This document shows, piece after piece, positions 53,001 through 61,371 of a DNA stretch of 64,000 bases. Under the pieces are notes generated by a model. The model was not told the origin of the DNA, did not search any database, and saw nothing but the letters and a program-made list of their open reading frames with translations. The number at the start of each line of letters is the position of its first letter. Position 1 is the stretch's first letter. The DNA is taken from NCBI RefSeq assembly GCF_018143015.1, contig NC_054753.1, forward strand, positions 28,103,462 through 28,167,461, written 5' to 3'. Source of the stretch: Lytechinus variegatus (taxonomy: Eukaryota; Echinodermata; Echinoidea; Temnopleuroida; Toxopneustidae). The position numbers and the translations under genes were made by a program.

Positions 53001-55644
53001 TTAAATATATTCTATATCAATTTTTTGCTGACCTATATACACAAATGAATGATGTCTGCAAGCTTGTATTGCTACCTATAGTGGACCATGCACTGTACCT
53101 TATGAAATGATTAATGAAGAGTGCTTTTTTTTACCAAGGAACCAAAAAGAAGTAAAGTTGTTTTTGGAAAGTAGCATTCATTGACTTTGGTTTTCCATAA
53201 AAAGTTGAAATGCATTTTGATTCAGAGTCTAATTTTAACTTAAATTCGCTGATTTTTGTTTAAAAAAAGTTTATCTGTTTTGCTCTACACATTTCACTGT
53301 TTAATATTTAGTTTACCAAGAATAAAAATATGAAACTATTTGTTTTGAAAAGTGATACCTTGGTTTCCCAGATAAAGTTGAAAATCATCTTAAGTCTAAT
53401 TTGAACATAAAAGTCATTGAGTTTTTTTTTTTGCAGAGTGAAAAGATGAAATTTGTTTTGATTTACAAGTTTAATCATTCTGGTTTGTAGGTAAGACTGT
53501 CAGCCAAGTGGCCCTCCGATGGCTACTACAGAAAGAAGCTGTTTGCTCCGTGATCATCGGAGTGAAGACATTAGACCAGCTCAACAACAACATGGGTGCT
53601 TCCACAGGATGGGAACTTACCGACCAACAGGTACTTTGTAGAATACAAATTTAGGGTAATATATTGACCTAAAGAGGGGGGGGGACGATGGGGGTATTAT
53701 GTTTGGGGGTGCTGTCAATGTAAAGGGATTGGATGAGAGACCAATGAAGGATTAGGGTGATGTGGCATTGAAGACTAGGGAGGTGTTTCACAAAGGTGAA
53801 AGTGTAACTGAAGAGTTGCACTTAAATTTCCAGTTGCGTACGGACGGTACGGTATAAAAGGCACTAACGCATCAATTATGACTCTAATGGGGTGTTGCAA
53901 GAAATGTGCTATCAATCGCAAGTCTATTTTTGGTCCCTAAATCAATCGTATGTCTTGCAGTTACTTGCAAATTAGTGATTGATTGCTAATCTGCTCCTTG
54001 AAGCAAGAAGTTTCATCTGATTTGCTACAGCTAACATTGATCTATCAGTTGTGAAATTGCAACAGAATATTTGCAATTGATCGCAAATATTTTCTTGCAA
54101 CACCCCCTTAGTCACAGCAAACTATTTGTGGAACACCCCAGACCCTTTAGATATTTGTGTGCTGAAGTAATTCTGCACAGATGATATTGGTAATTGTTAT
54201 CGCCCAAGGAAGGGATATAGGAGGTATTATGTTTCTGGGTTGTCTGTCCATCATGTTTTTGTTCTCACGATTACTCAAGAACCGTTTGAAAAATTGACTT
54301 CTTATGTATGAATATGGGAGTGACCAGGAACTGTTTAGTTAAAGGGGTATGGAGTTCAAAGGTTGAAGGTCACAGAGGTCATTATATACCTTTGATGCCT
54401 TGTTCCCGCGATAACTCAAGAATCATTTTACATATATCATTCTGCCTTCATTTGTCTGTTCATTTCTTCATTTCCCTTCATTGATTGATTGATTCATTCA
54501 TTTATTCAACAATAAATCAGTAAATCTGTTATCTTTCACAGAACACCACTAAGAATACTTCAGATCACAACATTGCAAAGATTTGCGATGAATATGAAAT
54601 ATGATTGGTTCTGGGTTAGAGGTTTGAACAAAATGTGCATGCTACAATGATCTCGATTGGCCAGTACAACTTAGTTATTGATTGAAAGCCTCTGTGCTGT
54701 TAACGTATATCTGAGTGCCCAGTATGAAAAATTTAATTCTTGATCCGATTTCACCTAATATGCTTGTCTTATTGTGACCTGATGACAGATGAAGCGGCTA
54801 AATGAGGCTAGCGCTGTTTCGCATCCATATCCTTACTGCACAATAGCTAAAGTAGGCAAGGACCGTCCCAGGACTGACTGTACACAGTAATGCACACTGA
54901 TGAGTTCTTGCACATGTCGTATACAGGTCTGGATAAGCATAGTCCTCATAAAATATGTAGAATTTAGAATAGAGTCATTGTTTTATTCTAATTCTAGGAT
55001 AATTTCATGGAGATGCTGGGCCATAATGAGGCAAATTCCATCCTAACATCCATTTAATTTGATTAAAGAGTGAATTTTGGGGTGGTGGGGGGAGTGGCAA
55101 CTTTCTCCCACCAAACCTGGAATATCATTCTTTGGTCTAATCAGTCATTCTTTTGTCTTATCATTCATTAATTCATTCACTCATTTATTCATCCATCTAT
55201 CCATCCATCCATTAATTGTCCATCCATCGATCAATATTTCTTCAATAGTTTGTATCATTGGATGAAACAATTGTGCATGTATGCTATGCATTCATTCATC
55301 ATTCATTCATTCACTTATCCATCCATCCATCCATTCATCCATCCATCCTTTAATTGTCCACCCATCAATATTTCTTCAATAATTTGTATCATTGGATGAA
55401 ACAATCAAACAGCACATCTCATTTCCTACAAAGAATACCTGTAAAACATTTCAAATATATCTTCTTCAATACCAAGCTGAGATAAATCCTTCAAGTATTA
55501 ATGTTTTTTTTTTTATTTGTGTGTATTTTTTCCTGTCATCAGATGAAGCGACTGAATGAGGCCAGTGCTGTAGCCCTACCCTACCCATACAGCATGTTAG
55601 CAAGAGTAAGCACAGGTCGTATCAGGAGCGACTTTACACAGTAA
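41050..55644 (+). CDS. Aldo-keto reductase with alternative exons 6 and 8
   Basis: NAD(P)H-dependent TIM-barrel oxidoreductase. The substrate is unknown; the sequence type is YajO/Tas/K-channel-beta-like. Exons are 41050-41136, 42868-43013, 43931-44084, 44889-45062, 45589-45686, then 46256-46431 (6a) or 51516-51691 (6b), 53491-53630, then 54789-54890 (8a) or 55543-55644 (8b). Taking one of each gives 1077 bases and 358 residues; every junction is GT-AG and in phase. The catalytic tetrad is visible: Asp58 and Tyr63 ([12 protein letters not shown]), Lys89 (LATKVRF) and His131 (QIHAWDP). Other family marks are [44 protein letters not shown] and [14 protein letters not shown]. Exons 1-5 and 7 are single, so the two copies of exons 6 and 8 are best read as alternative exons of one gene. 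A decayed second gene is the other reading. Confidence 0.88.
41389..41912. mobile_element. TTAA-type MITE, GGGGAAGTTCACCC family, in AKR intron 1
   Basis: Left end TTAAAGGGGAAGTTCACCC, right end GGGTGAACTTCCTTTTTAA. It has inner inverted GTGACGTCA blocks and a subterminal AGTAAGAAAGTTATTAG motif shared with the other TTAA families. Confidence 0.7.
43014..43930. other. AKR intron 2
   Basis: AT-rich. No element or exon copy recognised. Confidence 0.5.
44085..44888. other. AKR intron 3 with a degenerate inverted repeat
   Basis: About 44465-44745 holds imperfect inverted blocks (TGCACTAAAATAGTCTG against GCGGACTATTTTAGCATGC, and GCACCAGAC against GTCTGG-type strings). Probably an old MITE; the ends are not clear. 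Confidence 0.4.
45258..45329 (+). pseudogene. Decayed second copy of the start of AKR exon 5
   Basis: After an acceptor-like TTGAATAG the frame reads VQYRLLN, then loses similarity and meets a stop without a usable donor. Functional exon 5, about 330 bases on, begins AQYSLLN in the same phase. It is best explained as an old exon duplication that decayed, in line with the intact duplicates of exons 6 and 8. The match is short, so chance is possible. Confidence 0.45.
45406..45586 (+). repeat. 180-base pyrimidine tract ending at the AKR exon 5 acceptor
   Basis: Nearly pure C/T with CTCTCTCT, CCTTTC and TTTCTTTC blocks. It runs straight into the acceptor CTCTCTAG|GCACAG and so doubles as an extreme polypyrimidine tract. 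Open frames here are artefacts. Confidence 0.85.
46256..46431 (+). CDS. AKR alternative exon 6a
   Basis: 176 bases, entering in phase 2 and leaving in phase 1. It encodes [19 protein letters not shown], then [17 protein letters not shown] and [15 protein letters not shown]. By eye about 37 of 59 residues match exon 6b. Both splice sites are good (TGCAG|TGG, CAAG|GTAATA). In this family the segment follows barrel strand 7 and includes loop residues near the cofactor and substrate. Confidence 0.85.
47300..47494 (+). mobile_element. 5'-truncated tRNA-derived SINE
   Basis: Body and tail of the same SINE as 38026-38271 (ACCGGTAGGAAGTAATTCC, then GCGCAATATAAATATCCTAT, ending ATTATTATT). The tRNA head is missing. 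Confidence 0.7.
47495..47747 (+). mobile_element. tRNA-derived SINE, partly truncated head
   Basis: Starts GAAACAGAGTGTCGTGGG with B box GGTTCGAATCC, then the SINE body (CCATGGCGTAATTTCCTTC, GCTAAAGCCGGGGTAATAAT) and a 3' end GATGCCGCTATATAAATGCC with an ATT tail. It joins the preceding copy head to tail. Confidence 0.7.
47750..48000 (+). mobile_element. LINE 3' scrap with the SINE-type tail
   Basis: A frame ending [11 protein letters not shown] resembles the basic C-terminus of LINE proteins. About 60 bases later TTTCTAGATTGATGGCACTA and an (ATT)n tail follow, closely like the 3' end of the SINE just upstream. This suggests that the SINE borrows a LINE 3' end. Confidence 0.45.
49190..49465 (+). 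repeat. Dispersed repeat, second copy of the 4890 family
   Basis: The right end GCATGGTATCCACTCGTCAA matches 5219-5238. The left part has TTGTTAAGGG and TTGTCAAGGG blocks. Confidence 0.5.
49547..50157. mobile_element. TTAA-type MITE, GGTCAAGTCCACC family, copy B
   Basis: Left end TTAAAGGTCAAGTCCACCTC and right end GGACTTGTCCTTTAA, with TTAA on both sides. Shares the inner TTTCATCAAAATCGGATGTA arms with copies at 28917, 56283 and 61985. Confidence 0.75.
50160..50471. mobile_element. MITE, GACAAGT/TTTCATGAAACG family, copy 2, interrupted
   Basis: Same ends as 24695-24854, but split by the hAT-like insertion at 50207-50352. Without the insert it is about 160 bases, like the other copies. Confidence 0.75.
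50207..50352. mobile_element. Small hAT-like element with 6-bp target duplication GATCTG
   Basis: Left end CAGGGATGCCAG, right end CTGTCATCCCTA. GATCTG is present exactly at 50201-50206 and 50353-50358. The uninterrupted sequence is known from the sister MITE copies, so the insertion boundary is certain to a base or two. Confidence 0.75.
51516..51691 (+). CDS. AKR alternative exon 6b
   Basis: Also 176 bases with the same phases as 6a. Encodes [36 protein letters not shown] and [15 protein letters not shown]. Acceptor ACCCAG|GGGG and donor GCTG|GTAGGT. Differences from 6a cluster in the middle ([10 protein letters not shown] against [10 protein letters not shown]). Confidence 0.85.
51982..52134. 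mobile_element. MITE with GGGGCTCGTTTCATAAAG ends
   Basis: The left end continues into GACTTGCA. The right end is the inverse (TGCAAGTCCTTTATGAAATG, then GGACCC). The inner pair is TGCCATTATGGCAAC/GTTGCCATAATGGCA. Confidence 0.7.
52324..52529. mobile_element. Small hAT-like element with 6-bp target duplication CTCAAA
   Basis: Ends CAGAGCTGCCAAG and TTGGCAGCTCTG are perfect inverted repeats over 12 bases. CTCAAA lies at 52318-52323 and 52530-52535. The interior repeats the motif (A)ATACTGAT several times. Confidence 0.75.
53888..54110. mobile_element. MITE with GGGGTGTTGCAAGAAA ends
   Basis: Left end TGGGGTGTTGCAAGAAA, inverted right end TTTTCTTGCAACACCCCC. It lies inside a looser outer pair (GGTGTTTCACAAAGG / TTTGTGGAACACCCC), so one element may sit inside another. 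Confidence 0.6.
54789..54890 (+). CDS. AKR alternative terminal exon 8a
   Basis: 102 bases, phase 0, ending in TAA. Encodes [16 protein letters not shown], then [17 protein letters not shown]. Acceptor GATGACAG. About 21 of 33 residues match 8b. No AATAAA was seen between this exon and 8b, so a transcript using 8a may carry 8b as 3' UTR. Confidence 0.8.
   Translation: MKRLNEASAVSHPYPYCTIAKVGKDRPRTDCTQ
55150..55370. repeat. (CATT/CATC)n microsatellite with a duplicated spacer
   Basis: Runs of ATTCATTCATT and CATCCATCCATC. The spacer TATTTCTTCAATA(G/A)TTTG followed by TATCATTGGATGAAACAA occurs twice, at about 55235 and 55370. Confidence 0.8.
55543..55644 (+). CDS. AKR alternative terminal exon 8b
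   Basis: 102 bases, phase 0, ending in TAA. Encodes [16 protein letters not shown], then [17 protein letters not shown]. Acceptor TCATCAG. The segment after PYPY, which in this family forms the C-terminal tail near the substrate pocket, is where 8a and 8b differ most. AATAAA at 56218-56223 is a possible polyadenylation signal. Confidence 0.85.
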   Translation: MKRLNEASAVALPYPYSMLARVSTGRIRSDFTQ

Positions 55645-55980
55645 AACAGAGAGGTTGTGGAATCAGGAGCCAAGGTCAAGGCATCTCAGGCCAAGGTCAG
55701 AGGTCGAAAGGTTGGACTGTAAAAGCAATACCTACATTAATTGTGTGAAATATTGAGAATCATTGGCATATTGATTCTGGGGTTACATCTATTGCAGATG
55801 CTCAGCAATGATGAAGGCAAATTCTACTCGAATAGTCTAATAATCTCTAATAATCTCCAATAATTTATTTTATTGGAGGGACTTGAACTTGGAATATTTT
55901 CATTGAGCCCTGAAATATTCATTTTCAATTTCTGAGTGGAATTCTAAGCTAAATCGCCATAGAATTTTCTTATGAAAAGA

Positions 55981-56078
55981 GTATGCTAGGACTATCTTGA
56001 AATGACTGGACTTTGGTGCTCAGTGGCGAGTATGCTAGGACTATCTTGGAATGACTGGACTTTGGTGCTCAGTGGTGT
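55981..56078 (+). repeat. Two-copy tandem duplication, 49-base unit
   Basis: The unit starts GTATGCTAGGACTATCTTG and ends GGTGCTCAGTGG. The copies are nearly identical. In the 3' flank or UTR of the AKR gene. Confidence 0.85.
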
Positions 56079-56139
56079 GTGATGAGTTGTTCTCGAATTA
56101 ATCCAAGGCTATCCAAATCCACGGGTAACAGTAAATATG

Positions 56140-56290
56140 TACGCCCTTTTAAGATTTCTCTCATTTATGCTGAAATATAGGGCGCCTCCATTGATGAGTA
56201 AATATCATGCGTGCCCAAATAAAACGTGTGAAAAGGGTCTCCTTTTCAAGATTGGGCATGTTACGTGATACGGGTGTCAAAAACAGTTAT
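56140..56290 (-). repeat. Dispersed repeat, inverted copy of the 4890 family
   Basis: The reverse complement reads TTTTTGACACCCGTATCACG, then CACGCATGATATTTACTCAT, which aligns with 5139-5238. Confidence 0.55.
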
Positions 56291-56822
56291 AAATTTTGAA
56301 AGTTCCATTTATTTCACAAAACTGTTATATGCACATCCTGATCTGTATGCTAATGAGAGAACTGATGACATCATCCACTCTCTATTTGTTTTATAGTTTA
56401 TTGTATGAAATTTGAATTATTCTAACTTTCCCCTCCATGCCATGTGAAAGAAAGTTTTATTCCTTTGTTAACATGTGGAATTACCATTGTTTTACATTTT
56501 ACGGTTCAATCAAGTTGGCCCTTGTTGTCAAATTTGTAAAAAAATGCAATATTGAATTATTTAAACAATAAAAAAAGAAATATTGAGTGATGGACATCAT
56601 CAAGTTTGGCGCGTGAGACAACAGATAACCCCTTACTCCCATCATCAACTTTCTTGTTTGCATGTCACTGGCTTGTTCATATAACTGTTTTGTGAAAAAT
56701 TAGCGAAACCTTAAACTTTCTTTTTTGACATCCGATTTTGATGAAGTTCAGTCCAGCATTATGCTTGTTAGATTTTACTCTATTGATTCAAATCAATATT
56801 TTTCTGGGGTGTACGTGAAAAC
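56283..56822. mobile_element. TTAA-type MITE, GGTCAAGTCCACC family, copy D, left end lost
   Basis: Shares the TTTCACAAAACTGTTATATG, CATGTGAAA and ACATCCGATTTTGATGAA blocks with copies at 28917, 49547 and 61985. The left end is missing and the right end is diverged. Confidence 0.6.
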
Positions 56823-56927
56823 TTTAAATCAGTTAATCCATAGGTTCACTCTTGGGTTTTTCTCTGACGAACTGAGTTTGATTACTCTGCCACACTCTGC
56901 AATGTTTGATGCAGCTCTGGGGACCGT

Positions 56928-57078
56928 TTCATCAACATTTTTGTCTGACAAGATGTCAGATCTGACAACTTTCCTAGATTCTGATTGGCTGAGAGGCACT
57001 GTTACTATAGTAACTGTCGGATAAAATGGGACTTGTCGGATAAAACGTCTGACAAGTCCTTTCATGAAACGCTCCCCT
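56928..57078. mobile_element. MITE, GACAAGT/TTTCATGAAACG family, copy 3
   Basis: GGGGACCGTTTCATCAAC to TTTCATGAAACGCTCCCC, uninterrupted, about 150 bases. Confidence 0.7.
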
Positions 57079-58254
57079 GATTTATCTCTATCAGAATAGA
57101 AAAATACAACCCTGAATGGAAATGCACCAATTGTACAACCTAGGATTTGTGACAATGCATGTCTTCATTAGATTTTGTAGCCTTTAATGATGATAAGACT
57201 AATCATAATAACGATCTTTTAATTATTTCCCTTTAAATTCCTTTTCAGTCTGTTTTACTTTTTTTATGCTTATATGCATATCACGTATGACTTTTTAAAA
57301 AGGTTCTTTTGATGTAAAAAGTTTTTATTCAATTAATGATTATTAGAACTGTATGCTTTATAAGGATGTGATTAATTCAAGACTGAATATCTTCCTCAAG
57401 TACTTAAATGGATTTAATGTAAAAATTGTAAGATTTCCTGGAAACATAGCCTTTACAGTTTTAAAAGAAATTTGTGTTCAGTTAAACATTTAGTCATAAG
57501 ATTAATAATAATAAAAATGAAAGATCTTCTTTCTGACATTGAAAGAGCAGTTTCTTGAGAGCCAATAAAAATCAGATGTTCATTTCATTGAATTACTTGT
57601 GCTTGAGACTACTTACTTTCTTGTCAATATCAATCGACTCTTATTAATTAGTTAACAAGTAATAAGATTAATAATTGATTGTTCAATGGTCAAGTATTAT
57701 GAATAAAGTTAATGCATACTCAAATGTCAAGTATTTAATTTGTTCCGCTAATCAAGTCTGATTACTTGATATGAAAATGCATCCTTTTTATTCTTTCAGC
57801 TTTATGTATTTTTACTTCTATACACTTGACAGAAGGAATAAAATAATATATATTTTGTTATTTTATTTTGTTTGTATATTCCTTGTCATATCAATTTTAA
57901 AACTAGTTTGCTGATACTAACATTTCATTGTAATACATAAGTACTCGAGTGCCAAAATGATGAATGAATTCATGTAGTGATTTAATGTTCAAAGATAAAT
58001 TACAAATAATTGGTTATATAGCAATAAGTATAATAACTTGACAGTTATTTGAAATCAATATTTTCTTAAGAGGTTAAACTTAGTGTGTCTTATTTTTTTG
58101 TAACCATACTATAATAATTTTATGATATCCCATTGCTCCCCCCCCCTGATTGTCTGTCTGTCGGTCTCTCTCTCTTCCATAGCACTGCCATTATTCTTTT
58201 GTAAATCTCCATTTGTGGACATTATTTGTTTTCTCTTTGTAGATTTGGTATTCA
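57079..58254. other. No gene seen
   Basis: Very AT-rich DNA with many short ATTAAT and TTGATT strings and no exon, RNA gene or element that I can recognise. Confidence 0.4.
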
Positions 58255-58503
58255 CACAGCAAAAACTCTGGTGTTGATTTAACACCAGCCCGGACTCTCT
58301 TTATGTCCACACCAGAGAAGTGTTAAACCAACAACAGCTTCATTTCTGTCTAATACCAGATAGGTGTTTAATCAACGCCAATTAGTATTAAAAAAACATT
58401 GGTTTCATTCCAAACTGGTGTTTCAATACTTCTCCGGTGTAGACGTAAATAGATTTTGAGCTGGTCACAGTGGTGTTAAATCAACACCGGAGATTTTGCA
58501 GAG
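58255..58503. mobile_element. MITE built on the GGTGTTGATTTAACACC palindrome
   Basis: The left end (GCAAAAACTCTGGTG then TTGATTTAACACC) is matched by the inverted right end (GGTGTTAAATCAACACCGG then AGATTTTGC). Two diverged copies of the motif lie inside (CAGATAGGTGTTTAATCAAC; AACTGGTGTTTC). Confidence 0.65.
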
Positions 58504-58785
58504 CAAATACAATTGTTGATGATTTTAAATCATTGTGTGTATTATACAATATGCTGAGAAGTCCTGTCTTTCATCAAGACTCAAATTGATGTACATGTGT
58601 AGGAAACCACATCTAAATAAAATTTTCCAATGAAATTAATTTCAATATGTTCTTCATGTTTATCATTTGTTATCACGGCTAACTGGGTACACTCCTTTAA
58701 AACTGACATCATACATGACTAGTTTTCAGGAGCAATGATTGTAACTGCTTGTTTAAGGGATGAGCGTTGGCTGTTCGAAAGAAGA

Positions 58786-58923
58786 TAAGTGGGAGATGAG
58801 AGAGAATGGGAGAGAGAAGGGATGAGGGAGGAAGAGAAAGAAAGAGAGAAATAGTGAGAGTGAGGAAGAAAGGGTAATTGTGAGGGGGTGTGTGTGAGAG
58901 AGAGAGTGTGTGGGTGGGTGTGT
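58786..58923. repeat. Purine-rich GAGA tract with GTGTGT end
   Basis: GAGAGAGAAGG blocks followed by GTGTGTGTGAGAGAGAG. It is the target into which the next element inserted, since similar GTGTGAGAGAGAG sequence resumes at 59520. Confidence 0.75.
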
Positions 58924-59510
58924 TTAAAGGGGAATGAAACCTTTGGAACAAATAGGCTTGTGTAGAAAGAGAAAAATCAAAGAATAAGAATAAAGAAAGT
59001 TTGAGAAAAATCCGACAAATAATGAGAAAGTTATGAGCACTTGAATATTGCAATCACTAATGCTATGGAGATCCTCCCATTGGCAATGCGACAAGGATGT
59101 GTGATGTCACTGATGAACAACTTTCCCTTTGGTGGACTATAAAATACCCTTAAAATGTCTCTTTTTCCTTTATCTTATGATGATACAAACACTTTATCCA
59201 TGATGTATTCTTAAAAAAATATGTCTTACATGCCCTTATGTAGAAAGAACACATGATCTATGGATAGATGTGATAAAAGAGGCAATTCAAGTGAAATATA
59301 TACTAAAGTAATGGGGAGAGTTGTTCACAAGTGACATCACACATCTTTGTCGCATTGCCAATTTGCTATCTCCATAGCTATAGTGATCGCAATATTCAAA
59401 TGCTCATAACTTTCTCATTATTTGTCCGATTTTCCTCAAACTTTCGTTGATCTGTTTCTTTGATTTTTCTGTTTTCACACAAGCTATCTTTTTCCAATGG
59501 TTTCATTCTC
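58924..59510. mobile_element. TTAA-type foldback MITE, second copy of the 881 family
   Basis: TTAAAGGGGAATGAAACC at the left; the right end TTCATTCTCC lacks the last bases. It aligns with 881-1468 almost throughout (for example GATCCTCCCATTGGCAATGC in both). Confidence 0.8.
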
Positions 59511-61371
59511 CAGTGGATGGGTGTGAGAGAGAGAGGAAGAGGGAGATGGAGAGAGAGAAGTTGAAAAAGAGGAATATTGAAAATGCAGAATTAGACAGAA
59601 GATGGATACGAGAAGTATTAAAGCAAAGAAGAAAATGCAATATAGAAAGGGAGTCTTCAGCTTGAAGAGTAAAAAATAGTCCTACACCTTAATATACTAT
59701 TCAGTATTTGTAATCTATCCTGTATACTGACCTGCAGTAGTCATTTTGTGGGGAATCTGATCACTGCGATACTTGCCATAATGCATTTAACTTTTATTCA
59801 CCAGTCCTGGACACGAGGTGTATTTGCATATTTTGTTATTCAATTTGCAGTGACACGTGACCACCCGCGTATAGAAAGTACGTTTGGGTCATTTTTCTTC
59901 GATCACTGGTTTTGATTGAACAAGATCATCCCTTGCGCGCTTCATCTGAGCGTTGTCATCTGCGCCTTCTGTAATGCAGTACTACATGTGCAATGTTTAT
60001 GAGGTTCTACCGCACTGATACCTCTCCATCAATCTTTGAGAAAAATTACCAGGATTTTGGATTTATCTTCTCTTTTTGCCTTTAGCAGTGTACGAAAAGG
60101 CGTCTCGAATTAAGCGTCTCGGTCGGTGGGGCGGCGCCACATGGGGCTTGGGTAGAGCCTTTATTTTTCAAAATAGTGAGAGAGAAAGGAAAGAAGAAAC
60201 ATGAAAGGGGAAAGAAAGATATCAACAAAGTGGTCAGTCTCGTGTAACAACTTAATAATGTTACCCCCGATACTGTATTCGATTGGAAACAAAATATGAC
60301 GTCACTGTTCGGTGGCATTGCCCCATGTCATCACCCTTATGCCATCTTGCCCAAATGTCTGGAAATTCATCATCATGCATGCATGCAAATAGTGGTAGGG
60401 AAAATCTGCCGTGGGCAGTAGATGAATTTGCACCCCTCCAACGTACATCTGACGCCGGGGGGGGGGGGGGAGTCGGGGCGTGAGCAGCTCTGGAATCATA
60501 ATCCTACCAATCATTATGACGCTGGTATCTTTCGTTTTGCATTATAAGTATTTCCCCTTCCTTCTATTCACCTAGCTTTCTTCATTTTAAAGGATTTCTC
60601 CTCCACATTTTACCCCTCTGAACCCCCTAAAGCTGGCTCCGGGGGGGGGGGGGGCACGCGCCCTGTCCCCTTCACCCTTGTAACACCGCCGCATGAAAAA
60701 TCTCAAGCTCTTTAAATTTTGTAATTCATAATATGAAATTGATATTTATTCTTGGCATAGTCCCAGTCAATGTGTCCCTCAGAAATCATTGTCTCCAATT
60801 CATTCAAATGCAGTACATCGTTTGGCGTAATGACTTGTAAATATCATTCAGGATTCTTTAATTTTCATTGAGAAAGATAATGATCGCAGAAAAGAGATCT
60901 GATATCCCAAGTCACGGATGACGATTTTTGAAGAACGTTACGCACACACCTTTTCTAAAATATTATTTCGGACTAAAACAGCTCGAGAGAGTGACATTTT
61001 TACAAATACAAGAGCCATTCTTTTCCAGAATATTTGTTTGTTCGGCAGATTCCCTTTTCCTTTTTCTTTCTTTTATTGCTTTTATGTATTTTCAAAATAG
61101 TTTTGAAGTCACTTGCTACCTTCTTCGTCGTTCTCAATATTTCCAAGTTTTACAAATTAAATAAAGAAAAATCAAAATCATTCGCTGAAAAGGGACCATA
61201 CTAGTTTACTTTCAGAGTTAATACAATTTGTTTTTATGAGTTCGAACATTTCATTTTAGAGCGGTTTTAGATATGATACTTTATAGTGATTTTAGATATG
61301 ATATTTTCAAAAACTTTAGACAAATGTGTGTACACGCATGTATATAATTATATGGACAAGTGCAATATTAT
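59511..61371. other. No gene seen
   Basis: Contains two G runs (about 60457-60471 and 60641-60653) and CpG-rich scraps (GGTGGGGCGGCGCCACATGG at about 60125) that look like repeat ends. No exon or element could be closed. Confidence 0.35.

Noticed and set aside
55150-55370. CRISPR-like spaced repeats
   Set aside because: The repeats are simple CATT/CATC microsatellite runs in a eukaryotic sequence, without regular unique spacers.
41050-55644. Two complete tandem aldo-keto reductase genes
   Set aside because: Only exons 6 and 8 (and a scrap of 5) are doubled; no second copy of exons 1-4 or 7 was found, so one gene with alternative exons is simpler.
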